In this document: piece after piece, positions 8,642 to 19,205 of the stretch
Numbering within the stretch: the first letter of the stretch is position 1
Layout of the letters: each line of letters opens with the position of its first letter
Assembly: GCF_014281965.1 (NCBI RefSeq)
Contig: NZ_JACFTB010000006.1
Span: 304,113 to 368,112, forward strand
Direction: 5' to 3'
Length of the DNA: 64,000 bases
From: Rhodococcus sp. BP22
GTDB taxonomy: Bacteria; Actinomycetota; Actinomycetes; Mycobacteriales; Mycobacteriaceae
Notes under the pieces: generated by a model
What the model was told of the DNA's origin: nothing
The model's database searches: none
Seen by the model: the letters and a program-made list of their open reading frames with translations, nothing else
Made by a program: the position numbers and the translations under genes

Positions 8642-9835
8642 TCAGCCTTCCTGGCAGGTATCGAGTGCAGGTTGTCCCTCGAGACGACCGCTGAGCCACT
8701 CCACTGCGTCGTTCGTCGCGCCTTGATCGGAATGACCCTGGTCCGGCGATCGACGAAGCTCGACGACGTCACCCATCGAGCATGCCTGTGTGACGGCGTC
8801 CTGTGTCCATTTCGGGTCGATCAGTTGATCCTGCTCGCCGACGACGACCAACAGCGGGACAGCAGTCGGGGTTCGGGGCAGTGCTACCGAGCGCAGCCAG
8901 TCGACCATCGTGATACGTGCGGCCTCGGTAGTAGGCTTCGCGTCGCCCGGCATCAATCGCGTTGCTGCTTCGGCCTTCTGGAAACCGAGCAGGTCCGTGC
9001 ATGCCGTCAGGGCCCGCCGATCTGTGACCAGGGCACCGTTGATGTAATCCGAGTCGGAAACGTCCGGCTGTTGTGAGCGGAGCCCGTCCACCAGAAATGG
9101 AACCAACAGCATTTGTGCAAGAGTGTTCGACGCGCCGAGATCGAACATGGGGGCGAGATCGAGCGCGGGCGACAGCGCAGCACTACCGACGAGTTCGAGA
9201 CCGTCGCCGTAGTCCGTGCGCTCGGCAGCGGCCCACACCGCTTGTCCACCTTGCGAGTTGCCGACGGCGCCCCACCTGAATCCGGCATCGGGCACGACAT
9301 TACGGGCTGCTCGGACGGCATCGATGATGTTGTGGGCAGCTGCATCGGGATCGAGATAGGGATGCTCCCCCGGCGTCCCGAGGCCTTCGTAATCGGTCAC
9401 CGTGACCACCATGCCGCGTTCGAGGAACGGCGCTACCGTGCCGATGGTGCCCAACAGGTTCGGGTAGAGCGAGGGCGCGCATTCGTCCGTGACCCCGGTC
9501 GTGCCGTGTCCGACGGACACGATCGGCCAGCCACCTGCAGGCGGAGCACCTTTGGGCACGAACACCACTCCCGACACCTCGGTGCCGGTATCTCCCGTTC
9601 GCGATGTCGACCGATACACGACGCGGGTGGCGGTGGCACCGAGGACGCGGACCGCAAGATCGGTATGCCCAATCTCGATCGAGGAGACGATCGAACCGCG
9701 CTCGGCGCCGACCGGCGCAGCAGGAACGGGAGCGTGAGCGGGTGGGAGTGTCACCGCTTGGGGCTGAGCGCAGGCAGCCAGGGTCAGCACCGAGAGGGCC
9801 AGCGCCGAAAAGGCCGCCATTTTCGTCCTGCGCAT
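8642..9835 (-). CDS. Secreted lipoprotein lipase/esterase, alpha/beta hydrolase (LIP family)
   Basis: A 397-residue exported enzyme. The N-terminus is a lipoprotein signal with lipobox LAAC and Cys22 as the lipidated residue. The alpha/beta-hydrolase body carries the nucleophile elbow GNSQGG, an acid candidate in GEQDQLIDP and the histidine in QGHSDQG. This is the pattern of secretory lipases (PF03583), which hydrolyse acylglycerols or esters outside the membrane. The ATG directly abuts the stop of the antiporter gene upstream with no spacer. Natural substrate is not deducible. Confidence 0.88.
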   Translation of the reverse strand: MRRTKMAAFSALALSVLTLAACAQPQAVTLPPAHAPVPAAPVGAERGSIVSSIEIGHTDLAVRVLGATATRVVYRSTSRTGDTGTEVSGVVFVPKGAPPAGGWPIVSVGHGTTGVTDECAPSLYPNLLGTIGTVAPFLERGMVVTVTDYEGLGTPGEHPYLDPDAAAHNIIDAVRAARNVVPDAGFRWGAVGNSQGGQAVWAAAERTDYGDGLELVGSAALSPALDLAPMFDLGASNTLAQMLLVPFLVDGLRSQQPDVSDSDYINGALVTDRRALTACTDLLGFQKAEAATRLMPGDAKPTTEAARITMVDWLRSVALPRTPTAVPLLVVVGEQDQLIDPKWTQDAVTQACSMGDVVELRRSPDQGHSDQGATNDAVEWLSGRLEGQPALDTCQEG

Positions 9836-11473
9836 CTACCTGCTCCTACGATCGATGCGAGCCTCGGCAGCAGCCTCTTCGACGTCGAGACCATCGAGGA
9901 CGTCTCGAAGAACCTCGTCGTCGAGCTCGCCGGAGTCTCGCGCTTGGACAAGGGCGGCACGCTGCGCCACCAGAACGTTTCGGCGAAGCGCGTCGAACAG
10001 TGCCCCTGCAGCAGCTGCCCGTTCCTCATGGTCCTCGGTTTCGTCGGCGTCCATTCGGGCGCGAACGGATCTTCGTACTCGTTCGAGAACGGCATCGACG
10101 GATTCTGCACTCACACCCGGAAGGCCCTCGCGCGCAGCGGCTGTCATGTACTTTTCGGCCGATGCGCGGGAGATGGTCCGCGCAAGAGCCCACTGCTCGT
10201 CGTGCTGCTGCTGCTCGAGTGGGTCGGCAACGTCCAAGCGACGGATCAGATACGGAAGCGTCAGCCCTTGGATCAGCAACGTGCCGACCGCGACCACGAA
10301 GGCGACGGCTTGGATGACTCCACGCCCGGGGAACGGATCTCCTGCGTCCGTGACGAGCGGAACACCGGCCGCCGCAGCAAGTGTCACCACGCCGCGCATC
10401 CCGGCCCACGACAGGACAAGGTTTTGGCGCCATGTCAGGCCGGGCGCGTTGGAGTTCTCGGATTTGTTCTTGCGCACCATCTTTCGCACCAGTATCCGGC
10501 GACCGGTGTTGAGAAATATCCAACCTGGGCGGACCGCGATGACGAAGGCGAGAATCAAGAGCGCGTACGCGAAGATGTGCAGCACCGGCAGGCCGTCGGC
10601 TCGAACGTCCTCGATGACGAACTTCAGTTGCAAACCCATGTAGGCGAACACGAACGCCTCGAGCAGAAGATCGACAGTCGGCCACACCTGACGTTCCTGA
10701 ATTCTGGTGGTCACCGCGACATCGGCCGTGACGCGGCCCAACACGAAACCAGCTGTGACGACGGCCAATACACCCGAGGCGTGTATCTCCTCGGCGGCCA
10801 GATACGCCGCAAAGGGAAGCACGAGCCCGAGGACGGTCTCGAGCGCCGAGTCCTGAATCCGAGACCGGACGAACCGCACTATGCCGGCAAGAACGAGGCC
10901 GACGAGGACACCACCGACGATCTCGTATGCGAAGAACAGGACCGGTGAATCGATGGCGATGCGTTGCCCGGTCACCGAGGCGACCGCCAGGGTGAACAGC
11001 GTCAACGCTGCGGCATCGTTGACAAGGCTTTCCCCGGTGAGAATCGCCATCATCCGGGACGGCAGCCCGAGCTTGCGTCCGACTGCGATGGCAGCCACGG
11101 CGTCGGGCGGGGCGACGACTGCCCCCAGCACGAGCGCCGCTCCGAGCGTGAATTCCGGCACCAGCCAGTTGGCGAAGTAGCCGACTGCAAAGGTCGTGAC
11201 GAGAACCATCACGATCCCGAGGCGAAGAATGTGCGCAAGGTTCTTACGGAAACTGACGAACGAGAAGTTCAGTGCCGCCGAATACAGCAGCGGCGGCAGT
11301 ACGACGCCGAGGATCAGATCCGGTGCGAGCGTCACATGCGGCACTCCCGGGATGAACGATGCAACGGACCCCACTGCAACCAGTACCAACGGAACCTGCA
11401 GGTCGAGACGCTTGGCGAACCCAGCGACCGCGACAGCGGCGATGACGACGAGAAGCAGGATGGGTCCGTCCAC
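9836..11473 (-). CDS. Na+/H+ antiporter, CPA1 (NhaP/NhaK-like) family
   Basis: A 545-residue membrane protein with about 12 hydrophobic segments and the CPA1 signatures VVAPPDAVA and TGESLVNDA. The latter contains the conserved Asn-Asp ion-binding pair. A C-terminal cytoplasmic tail of about 130 residues (RRLDVADPLEQ onward) is charged and probably regulatory. Predicted role is sodium or potassium/proton exchange for pH and salt homeostasis. The gene is followed without a gap by the lipase gene. Confidence 0.92.
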   Translation of the reverse strand: MDGPILLLVVIAAVAVAGFAKRLDLQVPLVLVAVGSVASFIPGVPHVTLAPDLILGVVLPPLLYSAALNFSFVSFRKNLAHILRLGIVMVLVTTFAVGYFANWLVPEFTLGAALVLGAVVAPPDAVAAIAVGRKLGLPSRMMAILTGESLVNDAAALTLFTLAVASVTGQRIAIDSPVLFFAYEIVGGVLVGLVLAGIVRFVRSRIQDSALETVLGLVLPFAAYLAAEEIHASGVLAVVTAGFVLGRVTADVAVTTRIQERQVWPTVDLLLEAFVFAYMGLQLKFVIEDVRADGLPVLHIFAYALLILAFVIAVRPGWIFLNTGRRILVRKMVRKNKSENSNAPGLTWRQNLVLSWAGMRGVVTLAAAAGVPLVTDAGDPFPGRGVIQAVAFVVAVGTLLIQGLTLPYLIRRLDVADPLEQQQHDEQWALARTISRASAEKYMTAAAREGLPGVSAESVDAVLERVRRSVRARMDADETEDHEERAAAAGALFDALRRNVLVAQRAALVQARDSGELDDEVLRDVLDGLDVEEAAAEARIDRRSR

Positions 11474-11507
11474 AGCTAGATTGTGCCGTCCACCGAGCGC
11501 AAATCCA

Positions 11508-11696
11508 TTACTTGTCCGGAATGGCGTTCTTTGCGGCGTCCTGGACCTTGTCGATCTGGTCGGCGTACTTTCCGTCGGTCTTCTTGTCGACGAAATCTCC
11601 GGCTTTGTCCACGGCCTGCTCGATCTTGTCCGAATGCTCGGCGGCAGCTTTCTGCCCCTTGTCGATGAGGCCCTTCAAAGAATCTGCAAAACTCAT
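11508..11696 (-). CDS. MT0933-like antitoxin (Rv0909 homologue)
   Basis: A 62-residue, highly charged helical protein, MSFADSLKGLIDKGQKAAAE at its start, matching the MT0933-like antitoxin family (PF14013). A purine-rich ribosome site precedes the ATG. In M. tuberculosis the homologue Rv0909 sits between ctpE and the SRPBCC toxin Rv0910; here the CtpE-like gene is adjacent (34 nt upstream) but the Rv0910-like gene is at 1445-1879. Whether it neutralises anything is untested; it could be a small stress protein. Confidence 0.85.
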   Translation of the reverse strand: MSFADSLKGLIDKGQKAAAEHSDKIEQAVDKAGDFVDKKTDGKYADQIDKVQDAAKNAIPDK

Positions 11697-11730
11697 GACC
11701 GCTCCTTTTCATTCGTGGATGGCAACAAGA

Positions 11731-14151
11731 CTACGTCGCGCCGCCCACCGGCATGGCACCGAACAGTCGACGCTTTTCACCGTGCAGAGCGGCACTGATC
11801 CACCAGGCTGCCTCGACCGCGACGATACCCACGGCCCCGATGACGATCGCCGACGTCGTCATAGCGACATTCGACGGGTCGAGTTTGAAGAACGTGCGGC
11901 AGAACGGAATGGTGAACAGCAGTAGGTAGCCGACTACCGATCCCGTGAGCAGTACGATCTTCCACCACACGTACGGTCTTGCGACGACCGCAAGCACCCA
12001 TAACGCGATCATGATCAACGTGATCAATGCTGTCGTACTGGCCTGAATGGTTTGCGCTTCGGTGGCGTCGGGGCCCTGGTAGGCGAGTAGATACGACACG
12101 AACGTTGCGACACCGACGATCACGCCAGAGGGAATCGCCAAACGCATCACGCGCGATACGAAGCCGGTTCGGGCACGCTCGTTGTTGGGGGCGAGTGAGA
12201 GAACGAAGGCCGGAATACCGATCGTGAACCAGGCCGCAATGGTTACGTGCCGCGGGAGGAACGGATACGGAATCGGTTCGAAATGGAAGATCTGCGACAA
12301 CACCCCGGTTAGCCCGATGAGGAACGCCAGCAACACCGAGTAGACGGTCTTGGTCAGAAACAGGTTCGATACGCGCTCGATGTTGCCGATCACCCGGCGA
12401 CCTTCGCCGACCACATACGGCAGTGTCGCGAACTTGTTGTCCAACAACACGATCTGCGCGACGGCACGAGTTGCCGCGCTACCCGAACCCATTGCTACAC
12501 CGATGTCGGCATCTTTGAGTGCGAGCACGTCGTTGACTCCGTCACCGGTCATCGCGACGGTGTGCCCGCGCGACTGCAGTGCGCCGACCATCGCTCGTTT
12601 CTGATCCGGTCGAACCCGTCCGAAAGTCGTCGAATTCTCGATGGTGTCGGCCAAATCTTCCGCGTTCTCCGGCAGATCGCGTCCGTCGATCGGTGTCCCT
12701 GTCAGACCCAGCGAACTGGCGACAGCTCCGACCGAGACCGCGTTGTCACCGGAAATGACCTTGACGGCAACTGCCTGGCTTGCGAAGAATTCGAGCGTTT
12801 CGCGGGCATCGGTGCGCACTTTCTGCTCGAGAACGATCAGTGCTCGGGGCGTCACCTCCCCCGGGGCGGAGGGGTCGTCGACGGGGAGGTTGCTGCTCGC
12901 CAACAACAGGACTCGCAGACCGGCCGATCCGGCTTCCTCGGCCGCACGCGCGATATCCGATTCCGGGTCGAGCAGTACATCCGGTGCACCGAGCAGCCAA
13001 TCCCCGTTGTCGCCGTAGGACAATCCGCTCCACTTCTTGGCCGAGGAGAACGGAGCTACCGCGGTCTGCTTCCAACCGGGAGCGTCGGGGTACGCCTCGG
13101 CAATGGCGAGCACGCTCGCGTTCGGCCGCCGATCGTCGTTCGCCAGCGCAGCGAGAACCTGCGGCAGGACCTCGGCATCATCTGGATTCACGACCCGCAG
13201 TTCGGCCAGCCGCATGCCGTTCTCGGTGAGCGTTCCGGTCTTGTCGGCGCACACCACATCCACGCGCGCGAGACCCTCGATCGCGGGCAGTTCCTGCACG
13301 AGACATTGCCGCCGGCCGAGTCGAACCACTCCGACGGCGAACGCGATCGAGGTCATCAGTACCAGGCCCTCTGGAACCATCGGGACCAATGCCGCGACCA
13401 TGCCGTTCAGCGCAGGTCCGAGAGACTGTCCGCTCGAGAACAACTGGTTGTAGATGATCAAGGCGCCCGCCGGAATCATCAGATAGGTGATGAACTTCAA
13501 AATCTTGTCGATACCGCTACGCAGTTCGGAATGTACGAGAGTGAACTTGCTGGCCTCGTCGGCAAGCTTGGCGGCATAGGCATCGTGACCGACCTTCGTC
13601 GCCCGGTAGGCACCACTCCCCGCGACGACGAAACTCCCCGACAACACCTCACCGTCGACCTGCTTGTGAATGGTGTCGGCCTCGCCGGTCAGCAGCGATT
13701 CGTCGATCTCGAGACTGTCCGATTCGATCGCCACCCCGTCCACGACGATCTGATCACCCGAACCCAACTCGATGATGTCACCGAGCACCACCTCGTCCGG
13801 CGCGACTTCCCTGGCCTCACCATCACGCCTGACGACCGGCTTGCTCTGCCCGACGATCGCAAGCGCGTCGAGAGTTCTCTTGGCCCGAATCTCCTGGATG
13901 ATGCCGATACCGCTGTTCGCGACGATCAGCAGCCCGAACATGCCGTCGATGATCGAACCCGTCGACAGCACGATGGCCAGTAGGACACCCAGAATCGCGT
14001 TGATGCGGGTGAAGACGTTGCCACGCACAATTTCCTTGACAGACCGGCTTGCGCGGGCCGGGACGTCGTTGGACTTGCCCTCGGACCGAAGTGTCGCCAC
14101 TTCGGCTTCGGTGAGTCCGTTCTCACGCTGAGCGTCCGTTTCGATCGACAT
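11731..14151 (-). CDS. ctpE: CtpE-like cation-translocating P-type ATPase
   Basis: An 806-residue P-type ATPase. The actuator loop TGEAD is at 155-159, the membrane motif VPEGL at 259-263, and the phosphorylation site DKTGTLT at 303-309. [18 protein letters not shown] hinge follows, with about ten membrane segments in all. The VPEGL in place of a CPC metal site, and the neighbours (Rv0909-like antitoxin downstream, Rv0906-like MBL protein upstream), point to the CtpE group, shown in mycobacteria to import calcium. Family is certain; calcium specificity is by homology. Confidence 0.92.
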   Translation of the reverse strand: MSIETDAQRENGLTEAEVATLRSEGKSNDVPARASRSVKEIVRGNVFTRINAILGVLLAIVLSTGSIIDGMFGLLIVANSGIGIIQEIRAKRTLDALAIVGQSKPVVRRDGEAREVAPDEVVLGDIIELGSGDQIVVDGVAIESDSLEIDESLLTGEADTIHKQVDGEVLSGSFVVAGSGAYRATKVGHDAYAAKLADEASKFTLVHSELRSGIDKILKFITYLMIPAGALIIYNQLFSSGQSLGPALNGMVAALVPMVPEGLVLMTSIAFAVGVVRLGRRQCLVQELPAIEGLARVDVVCADKTGTLTENGMRLAELRVVNPDDAEVLPQVLAALANDDRRPNASVLAIAEAYPDAPGWKQTAVAPFSSAKKWSGLSYGDNGDWLLGAPDVLLDPESDIARAAEEAGSAGLRVLLLASSNLPVDDPSAPGEVTPRALIVLEQKVRTDARETLEFFASQAVAVKVISGDNAVSVGAVASSLGLTGTPIDGRDLPENAEDLADTIENSTTFGRVRPDQKRAMVGALQSRGHTVAMTGDGVNDVLALKDADIGVAMGSGSAATRAVAQIVLLDNKFATLPYVVGEGRRVIGNIERVSNLFLTKTVYSVLLAFLIGLTGVLSQIFHFEPIPYPFLPRHVTIAAWFTIGIPAFVLSLAPNNERARTGFVSRVMRLAIPSGVIVGVATFVSYLLAYQGPDATEAQTIQASTTALITLIMIALWVLAVVARPYVWWKIVLLTGSVVGYLLLFTIPFCRTFFKLDPSNVAMTTSAIVIGAVGIVAVEAAWWISAALHGEKRRLFGAMPVGGAT

Positions 14152-14173
14152 GGCAGTAAGACTAGGCCGTCGA

Positions 14174-15274
14174 TCAGCCGAGCCGGGCCCACCAACGGTC
14201 GCCGGTCGACCCTCGCGCGAGATCTACTCGTTGACCAGGCATCGGTACCGAAACCTTCACACCCGACGGCTCGGCAGCCGCGGTCAATCGGACGATCGGC
14301 TCCGACCACGGATGGAACGCCAGATTGAACGTCGCCCAATGCACGGGAACCAGGACGTCGCCGCCGAGGTCTCCGTGCGCGCGCACCGCTTCCTCGGGAT
14401 TCATGTGAATGTCGGCCCAGCGCGGGTCGTAGGCCCCGACCGGCAACAACGTGAGATCGAAGGGGCCGTACTTGGCACCGATCTCGGCGAATTTGGTGGT
14501 GTATCCGGTGTCGCCGCCGAAGAAGACGCGGTGCGAATCGCCGGCGAAGGCCCACGACGCCCACTGCGTCAGATCCCGCCTGAGCCCACGTCCGGAGAAG
14601 TGCCGCGCCTCGGTGCACGTGATGGTCAAACCGGCGACCTGGGTCTGCTCGTCCCAATCCAGCTCGATGATTCGGTCCTGAGGAATTCGCCACCGAAGAA
14701 GGTGAGCGCCGATCCCGATCGGTACCACGAACGGTGCATCGTGCAGGCCCGCGAGCTGCTGCACGGTCGCCTTGTCGAGATGGTCGTAATGATCGTGGGA
14801 AATGACGATCACGTCGACACGTGGCAACGCGTCGAGCGGCGCGGGGGTCGGATGCAATCGTGCGGGTCCGACGACCGTGGACGGAGATACCCGGTTGCTC
14901 CACACTGGATCGGCCAACACACGGACTCCGTCGACCTCGATGAGGACGCTCGAGTGCCCGTACCAGGTCACTGCGATATCTCCGGCATCGACGGGAGCGA
15001 TCAGTGGGGCGAGCGGAACCGGACGGCTCGGCCGCCCCTGCGAACGACCGCGCAGCAGCGACCGCAGGATCGACTCGTCGCCACCGCCGGTGAAGCTCGA
15101 ACTCGGTTCGGAGTTGTGGAAACGTCGGTCACGATATCGCGAGGACCCCGCGGCATACGGGGCGATCTTGGCGGTCCCGGCTCCCAGTTGCGTCGGCAAA
15201 CCCCAGGCAGCCCTGGTCAGCCAGGCCGCACCGGCAGCTGCGAGGGCGATCGGCACTATCGTTTTCTTCGTCAC
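14174..15274 (-). CDS. MBL-fold metallohydrolase, NAPE-PLD-like (Rv0906 homologue)
   Basis: A 366-residue metallo-beta-lactamase-fold protein with an N-terminal hydrophobic segment ([20 protein letters not shown]) that may be a signal or anchor. The metal motif HDHYDH is at about residue 160, followed by GGDTGY and a late VPVHW, the arrangement of N-acyl-phosphatidylethanolamine phospholipase D-like enzymes. It lies next to the CtpE-like gene, as Rv0906 lies near ctpE in mycobacteria. A lipid-directed or envelope hydrolase is plausible; the substrate is unknown. Confidence 0.85.
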   Translation of the reverse strand: MTKKTIVPIALAAAGAAWLTRAAWGLPTQLGAGTAKIAPYAAGSSRYRDRRFHNSEPSSSFTGGGDESILRSLLRGRSQGRPSRPVPLAPLIAPVDAGDIAVTWYGHSSVLIEVDGVRVLADPVWSNRVSPSTVVGPARLHPTPAPLDALPRVDVIVISHDHYDHLDKATVQQLAGLHDAPFVVPIGIGAHLLRWRIPQDRIIELDWDEQTQVAGLTITCTEARHFSGRGLRRDLTQWASWAFAGDSHRVFFGGDTGYTTKFAEIGAKYGPFDLTLLPVGAYDPRWADIHMNPEEAVRAHGDLGGDVLVPVHWATFNLAFHPWSEPIVRLTAAAEPSGVKVSVPMPGQRVDLARGSTGDRWWARLG

Positions 15275-15378
15275 CGCACCACAGTAGGTCAGCCGCGCTT
15301 CGCGCGAGGTGCGGCCAGCTCGCCATATGCGTGCAGACGTAGCCTTGCACTAGAATATTCGGCGACCGTTTGCCCTAG

Positions 15379-15385
15379 AAGGAGA
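15379..15385 (+). promoter_or_regulatory. Ribosome binding site deciding the htpG start
   Basis: AAGGAGA lies 12 nt before the ATG at 15398 and settles the start, because an open frame continues far upstream to 14150 over the MBL gene. A TAGAAT element at 15351-15356 is a possible -10 box. No CIRCE or HAIR heat-shock element was seen in 15275-15397. Confidence 0.7.
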
Positions 15386-15397
15386 TCTCACTTACCC

Positions 15398-17335
15398 ATG
15401 ACCACGGAACAGCGGGAATTTCAGGCGGAGACGCGACAGCTCCTCGACTTGATGGTTCACTCCATCTACTCCAACAAGGACAGCTTTCTACGCGAGCTGA
15501 TTTCCAACTCCTCCGATGCGCTCGACAAGCTGCGCCTCGAGTCGTATCAGAACAAAGATCTAGACGTCGATGTCTCCGATCTACACATCGAACTCGACAT
15601 CGACAAACAAGAACGCACACTCACCATCCGCGACAACGGCATCGGCATGTCCCGCGCTGAGGTCATCGACCTCATCGGCACGCTTGCCAAGTCGGGCACC
15701 GCAGAAGTACGCAAAAAGCTCAAGGAAGCCAAGGATGCAGCAGCGTCCGAGGAGCTGATCGGGCAGTTCGGAATCGGCTTCTACTCCACGTTCATGGTCG
15801 CCGAGAAGGTGACACTGCTGACGCGTCGGGCAGGCGAGACCACGGCAACCAAGTGGGAGTCCACCGGCGAGGGCACCTACGAGATCAGTGACGTCGAGGA
15901 CGCACCTCAGGGCAGCTCGGTGACTCTGCACCTCAAGCCTGCGGACGAAGAGGACCATCTCCACGACTACGCAGACGAGCGCAAGGTCAAGGAACTCGTC
16001 AAGAAGTACTCCGACTTCATCGCCTGGCCCATCCGCATCGATGTGGAGAAGCGGGTCACGAGTCCGAAAGACGAGAACGGCGAGGGTGGCGAAGAGACCG
16101 TCACGATCGAGACGGAAACCGTCAACTCCCAGAAGGCACTGTGGACCCGCTCCAAGGACGAAGTGTCCGAAGAGGAGTACAAGGAGTTCTACAAGCATGT
16201 GAGCCACGCCTGGGACGAGCCACTCGAGGTCATCCCGTTCAAGGCCGAGGGCACCTTCGAATACCAAGCGCTGCTGTTCATTCCGTCGCAGGCACCGTTC
16301 GACTTGTTCATGCGCGAGGGCAAGACCGGCGTACACCTGTACGTCAAGCGCGTCTTCATCATGGACGACTGCGAAGAGTTGATGCCCGAGTACCTGCGTT
16401 TCGTTCGCGGTGTCGTCGACGCAGCCGATCTCTCGCTCAACGTCTCCCGGGAAATTCTGCAGCAGGACAGGCAGATTCGCGCGATCCGTCGTCGCCTCAC
16501 CCGTAAGGTGCTCGCGACGATCAAGGAAATGCAGGCCGAGCAGCCCGAGAAGTACAAGACCTTCTGGTCGCAGTTCGGTCGCGCGATCAAGGAAGGCCTG
16601 ATCTCGGACAACGATAATCGCGAAACCCTCTTGGGCATTTCATCTTTCGCTTCCACGAACTCCGAGGACGGCGTCACGACGCTGGCCGAGTACGTCGATC
16701 GCATGAAGGACGGCCAGGAGCAGATCTACTACATGACGGGCGAGTCCCGTTCGCAGATCGAAAGCTCCCCGCACATGGAGGCCTTCAAAGCGCGCGGCCT
16801 CGAAGTGTTGTTGCTGACCGACTCGGTCGACGAAGTGTGGGTCGGAAACGTCCCGGACTTCGACGGCAAGGAGTTCCAGTCGATCTCCAAGGGCGAGGTC
16901 GACCTGGACACCGAGGAGGAGAAAAAGGAGGCCGAGGCCAAGCGCGAAGAGCAGGACAAGGACTTCGCCGACCTGCTGACGTGGATGACAGAGACTCTCG
17001 GTGACGAGGTGAAAGAGGTTCGTCTCTCTTCACGTCTGACCACTTCACCTGCCTGTGTCGTCGGCGACGAGTTCAGCTTCTCGCCGCAACTCGAGAAGAT
17101 GTACAAGGCGTCGGGACAGTTCGTTCCGCCGTCCAAGCGCATCCTCGAACTCAACCCGACTCACGATCTGGTGACGGGTCTGAAGAAGGCGCGTGAAGAT
17201 CGCAGCGAGGACCCGACCCTTGCAGAGACAGCCGAGTTGCTGTACGCGACCGCACTGCTCGCCGAGGGCACCGAACTCGCTGATCCCGCCAAGTTCTCCC
17301 GGTTGCTTGCCGATCGGTTGACGCGGACGGTCTAG
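15398..17335 (+). CDS. htpG: Molecular chaperone HtpG (Hsp90)
   Basis: A 645-residue bacterial Hsp90. The GHKL ATPase domain shows NSSDALDKLR, DNGIGM and GQFGIGFYS, and is followed by the middle domain with the RGVVDAADLSLNVSRE stretch and the dimerisation domain. It acts as an ATP-dependent cytoplasmic chaperone. The length equals that of typical actinobacterial HtpG. The gene is divergent from the MBL gene and convergent with the sigma-factor gene, and appears to be transcribed alone. Confidence 0.97.
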   Translation: MTTEQREFQAETRQLLDLMVHSIYSNKDSFLRELISNSSDALDKLRLESYQNKDLDVDVSDLHIELDIDKQERTLTIRDNGIGMSRAEVIDLIGTLAKSGTAEVRKKLKEAKDAAASEELIGQFGIGFYSTFMVAEKVTLLTRRAGETTATKWESTGEGTYEISDVEDAPQGSSVTLHLKPADEEDHLHDYADERKVKELVKKYSDFIAWPIRIDVEKRVTSPKDENGEGGEETVTIETETVNSQKALWTRSKDEVSEEEYKEFYKHVSHAWDEPLEVIPFKAEGTFEYQALLFIPSQAPFDLFMREGKTGVHLYVKRVFIMDDCEELMPEYLRFVRGVVDAADLSLNVSREILQQDRQIRAIRRRLTRKVLATIKEMQAEQPEKYKTFWSQFGRAIKEGLISDNDNRETLLGISSFASTNSEDGVTTLAEYVDRMKDGQEQIYYMTGESRSQIESSPHMEAFKARGLEVLLLTDSVDEVWVGNVPDFDGKEFQSISKGEVDLDTEEEKKEAEAKREEQDKDFADLLTWMTETLGDEVKEVRLSSRLTTSPACVVGDEFSFSPQLEKMYKASGQFVPPSKRILELNPTHDLVTGLKKAREDRSEDPTLAETAELLYATALLAEGTELADPAKFSRLLADRLTRTV

Positions 17336-17376
17336 TCGACTCGGGGCGTGCGCCTCTGACCGCGCACCCTTTTTTC

Positions 17377-17422
17377 TCGAGTGAACCCCCTTGTTCTCGA
17401 AAGAGCTTGGGGGTTCACTCGA
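17377..17422. terminator. Bidirectional hairpin between htpG and the sigma-factor gene
   Basis: A perfect 14-bp inverted repeat (17377-17390 and 17409-17422, core GTGAACCCCC) lies between two convergent genes. It is flanked outside by a T-run on the left and an A-run on the right, so the stem could extend through about five A-T pairs after one mismatch. Confidence 0.7.
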
Positions 17423-17458
17423 TAAAAACGGTGTTCACTCATCCCGGCGATACACGTT

Positions 17459-18034
17459 TCACGCACACAGTAGAGAAAAGTTGGTCAACTCCGACCGCAG
17501 ATTGTTCAGCGCTCGGTGCTGCGCTACCCGAACCGCCCCGGCGGTCATATTCAGGGCGCGTCCTGTCTCCGGGGCCGTCATTCCCCACACGACGCGCATC
17601 AGAATGATTTTTCGATGCTGCGGCGACAGGGTATCCATCAACGCTTGCGCGTGACTCTGCAATTCGGTTTCCAGAACGCGGTCCTCGGGCGTTTCTTCGG
17701 ACACCAATTCATCGGTTATCGCTTCGAGCGAGTAGGCCCGTCGAACCGTTGCTCGTCGACCCGCGTCGGCCAGTTTGTGTGACGCGATACCGAACACGAA
17801 CGCCATGAAGGGCCGCCCCATGTCGCGGTACTTGGGAACGGCGGTCACCAGAGCGAGGCATACGTCCTGCACGACGTCGTCGGCCGAGACATCCAGATTG
17901 CCCAAGCGTGCAGCGCAGTACCTCTTCAGGCGCGGCTGTACCAGTTCGAGCACCCTGCCGAGCGCTGTGCGGTCTCCCGCTACCGCCAGCGCCACCTGCG
18001 CCTCGAGCAACTCTGCGACGTCGACATCGGTCAT
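17459..18034 (-). CDS. RNA polymerase sigma factor, ECF type (SigD/ShbA-like)
   Basis: A 191-residue sigma factor. Start set at ATG 18034 because GGGAGGA precedes it at good spacing; a GTG at 18055 is the alternative. Region 2 contains ADDVVQDVCLAL and KYRDMGRPFMAFVFGIASHKL, and region 4 the HTH around MTAPETGRALNMTAGAVRVA. The closest remembered families are mycobacterial SigD and Streptomyces ShbA. No anti-sigma gene is adjacent. Its promoter would lie in the 229-bp divergent region up to 18263. Confidence 0.88.
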   Translation of the reverse strand: MTDVDVAELLEAQVALAVAGDRTALGRVLELVQPRLKRYCAARLGNLDVSADDVVQDVCLALVTAVPKYRDMGRPFMAFVFGIASHKLADAGRRATVRRAYSLEAITDELVSEETPEDRVLETELQSHAQALMDTLSPQHRKIILMRVVWGMTAPETGRALNMTAGAVRVAQHRALNNLRSELTNFSLLCA

Positions 18035-18263
18035 CGCCCCGTCCTCCCTGCTCACCCTGCGCCTGTATGTACTTCGATCCTGTGCGGTCGATGGTTTGGT
18101 CGATACCCACCCGAGGGTGGAAATCGTGACCCCTGGGGTGCGGACCTACCCCCTCTCAGGTGCGTTCCGAAGCCTCGAGCGCTGCGGCACAGTGACGTAG
18201 GTAACACACGTGGGGGTTCCCGCGAATCACCCTTAGAGACCATCGAAGACATCGGAGTCCCTC

Positions 18264-19205
18264 ATGAACGAGCAGCGCAGGCGCAGCACAGTCGTCACAG
18301 ACGACGGCACCACGCTGGCCGTTCACGAGAGCGGACGCCTCGATGCCGGCCTGACCGTGGTGTTCGTGCACGGTCACTGCCTACGGATGGAATCCTGGTT
18401 CGACGTCCGAGACGAACTCGAGCAGTCGTGGGGAGCAGACGTTCGGATGGTCTTCTACGACCACCGCGGTCATGGTGCGTCCGGATCCGCCGACGCCGAG
18501 TCGTACACGATTGACAATCTCGGCCGCGACCTCGGCGCAGTAGTACGAGCAGTGGTCCCGACCGGCAGATACGTGATCGTCGGTCACTCGATGGGCGGAA
18601 TGACCACGATGTCCTATGCCCGTCAGCACCTCGGTGAAGTAGGCGATCGCCTGGTAGGCGTCGGATTGGTCGCCACCGCATCCTCGGGGTTGGCAGAGGA
18701 GGGCCTCGGCGTCTGCCTGGCACATCCGCTGGTCACGATGTTCCAGTCCGCGGTTCGACGCGCCCCGTCGATCATGGGGATCACCAAGCGCTTGAGCCGG
18801 GGGGTGTGCGCCCCCATCGTCCGGGCTGCCGGATGCGGATCCCGCCGCGTCAGACCACGGGTCGTCGCGCTGGCAACAGCGATGCTCAACGACACCTCCG
18901 TCGTCACGATGGCAGGATTCCTCGGTTCACTGCACGACTTCGACGAGAGGGAGAGCCTCGCCGCCCTGGCCGTCGTACCGACCTTCGTTCTGTGTGGGTC
19001 CGAGGACTTGATGACGCCCATCCGCCATTCGCATGCCATCGCAGCCCTACTGCCCGCCGCCCGAATGGTGAGCATCGAGAACGCCGGGCACATGGTGATC
19101 CTCGAACGTGCAGCAGAAGTAGCCGACGCGATCCGTACTCTCGTCATGGCAGCGGAGACCGCCGCAACCACGAGTGCTCGTGCCGCGCTACAGGTCGCGT
19201 TGTGA
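18264..19205 (+). CDS. Alpha/beta hydrolase
   Basis: A 313-residue alpha/beta hydrolase with the oxyanion motif HGH, nucleophile elbow GHSMGG, acid candidate in CGSEDLMTP and His in NAGHMV. There is no signal peptide, so it is cytoplasmic. The type is shared by esterases, haloperoxidase-like enzymes and lactonases, and the substrate cannot be named. The last 18 bases overlap the convergent FHA gene. It is divergent from the sigma-factor gene and could be its target, but no promoter consensus was recognised. Confidence 0.85.
   Translation: MNEQRRRSTVVTDDGTTLAVHESGRLDAGLTVVFVHGHCLRMESWFDVRDELEQSWGADVRMVFYDHRGHGASGSADAESYTIDNLGRDLGAVVRAVVPTGRYVIVGHSMGGMTTMSYARQHLGEVGDRLVGVGLVATASSGLAEEGLGVCLAHPLVTMFQSAVRRAPSIMGITKRLSRGVCAPIVRAAGCGSRRVRPRVVALATAMLNDTSVVTMAGFLGSLHDFDERESLAALAVVPTFVLCGSEDLMTPIRHSHAIAALLPAARMVSIENAGHMVILERAAEVADAIRTLVMAAETAATTSARAALQVAL

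Noticed and set aside
9113..10948. 611-residue plus-strand open frame
   Set aside because: It is antisense to the lipase and Na+/H+ antiporter genes; its Arg/Gly/His-rich composition is typical of GC-rich shadow frames.
14150..15397. Long open frame that would extend htpG upstream by 416 residues
   Set aside because: It runs antisense to the MBL gene, has no domain, and a good ribosome site precedes ATG 15398, which starts the HtpG sequence.
15275..15397. Heat-shock elements (CIRCE, HAIR) before htpG
   Set aside because: Looked for on both strands and not found; only a doubtful TAGAAT -10 box is present.
18783..18796. Near match to the KstR2 consensus (ACCAAGCGCTTGAG)
   Set aside because: It lies inside the alpha/beta-hydrolase coding sequence, misses the final T, and is far from steroid genes; probably chance.
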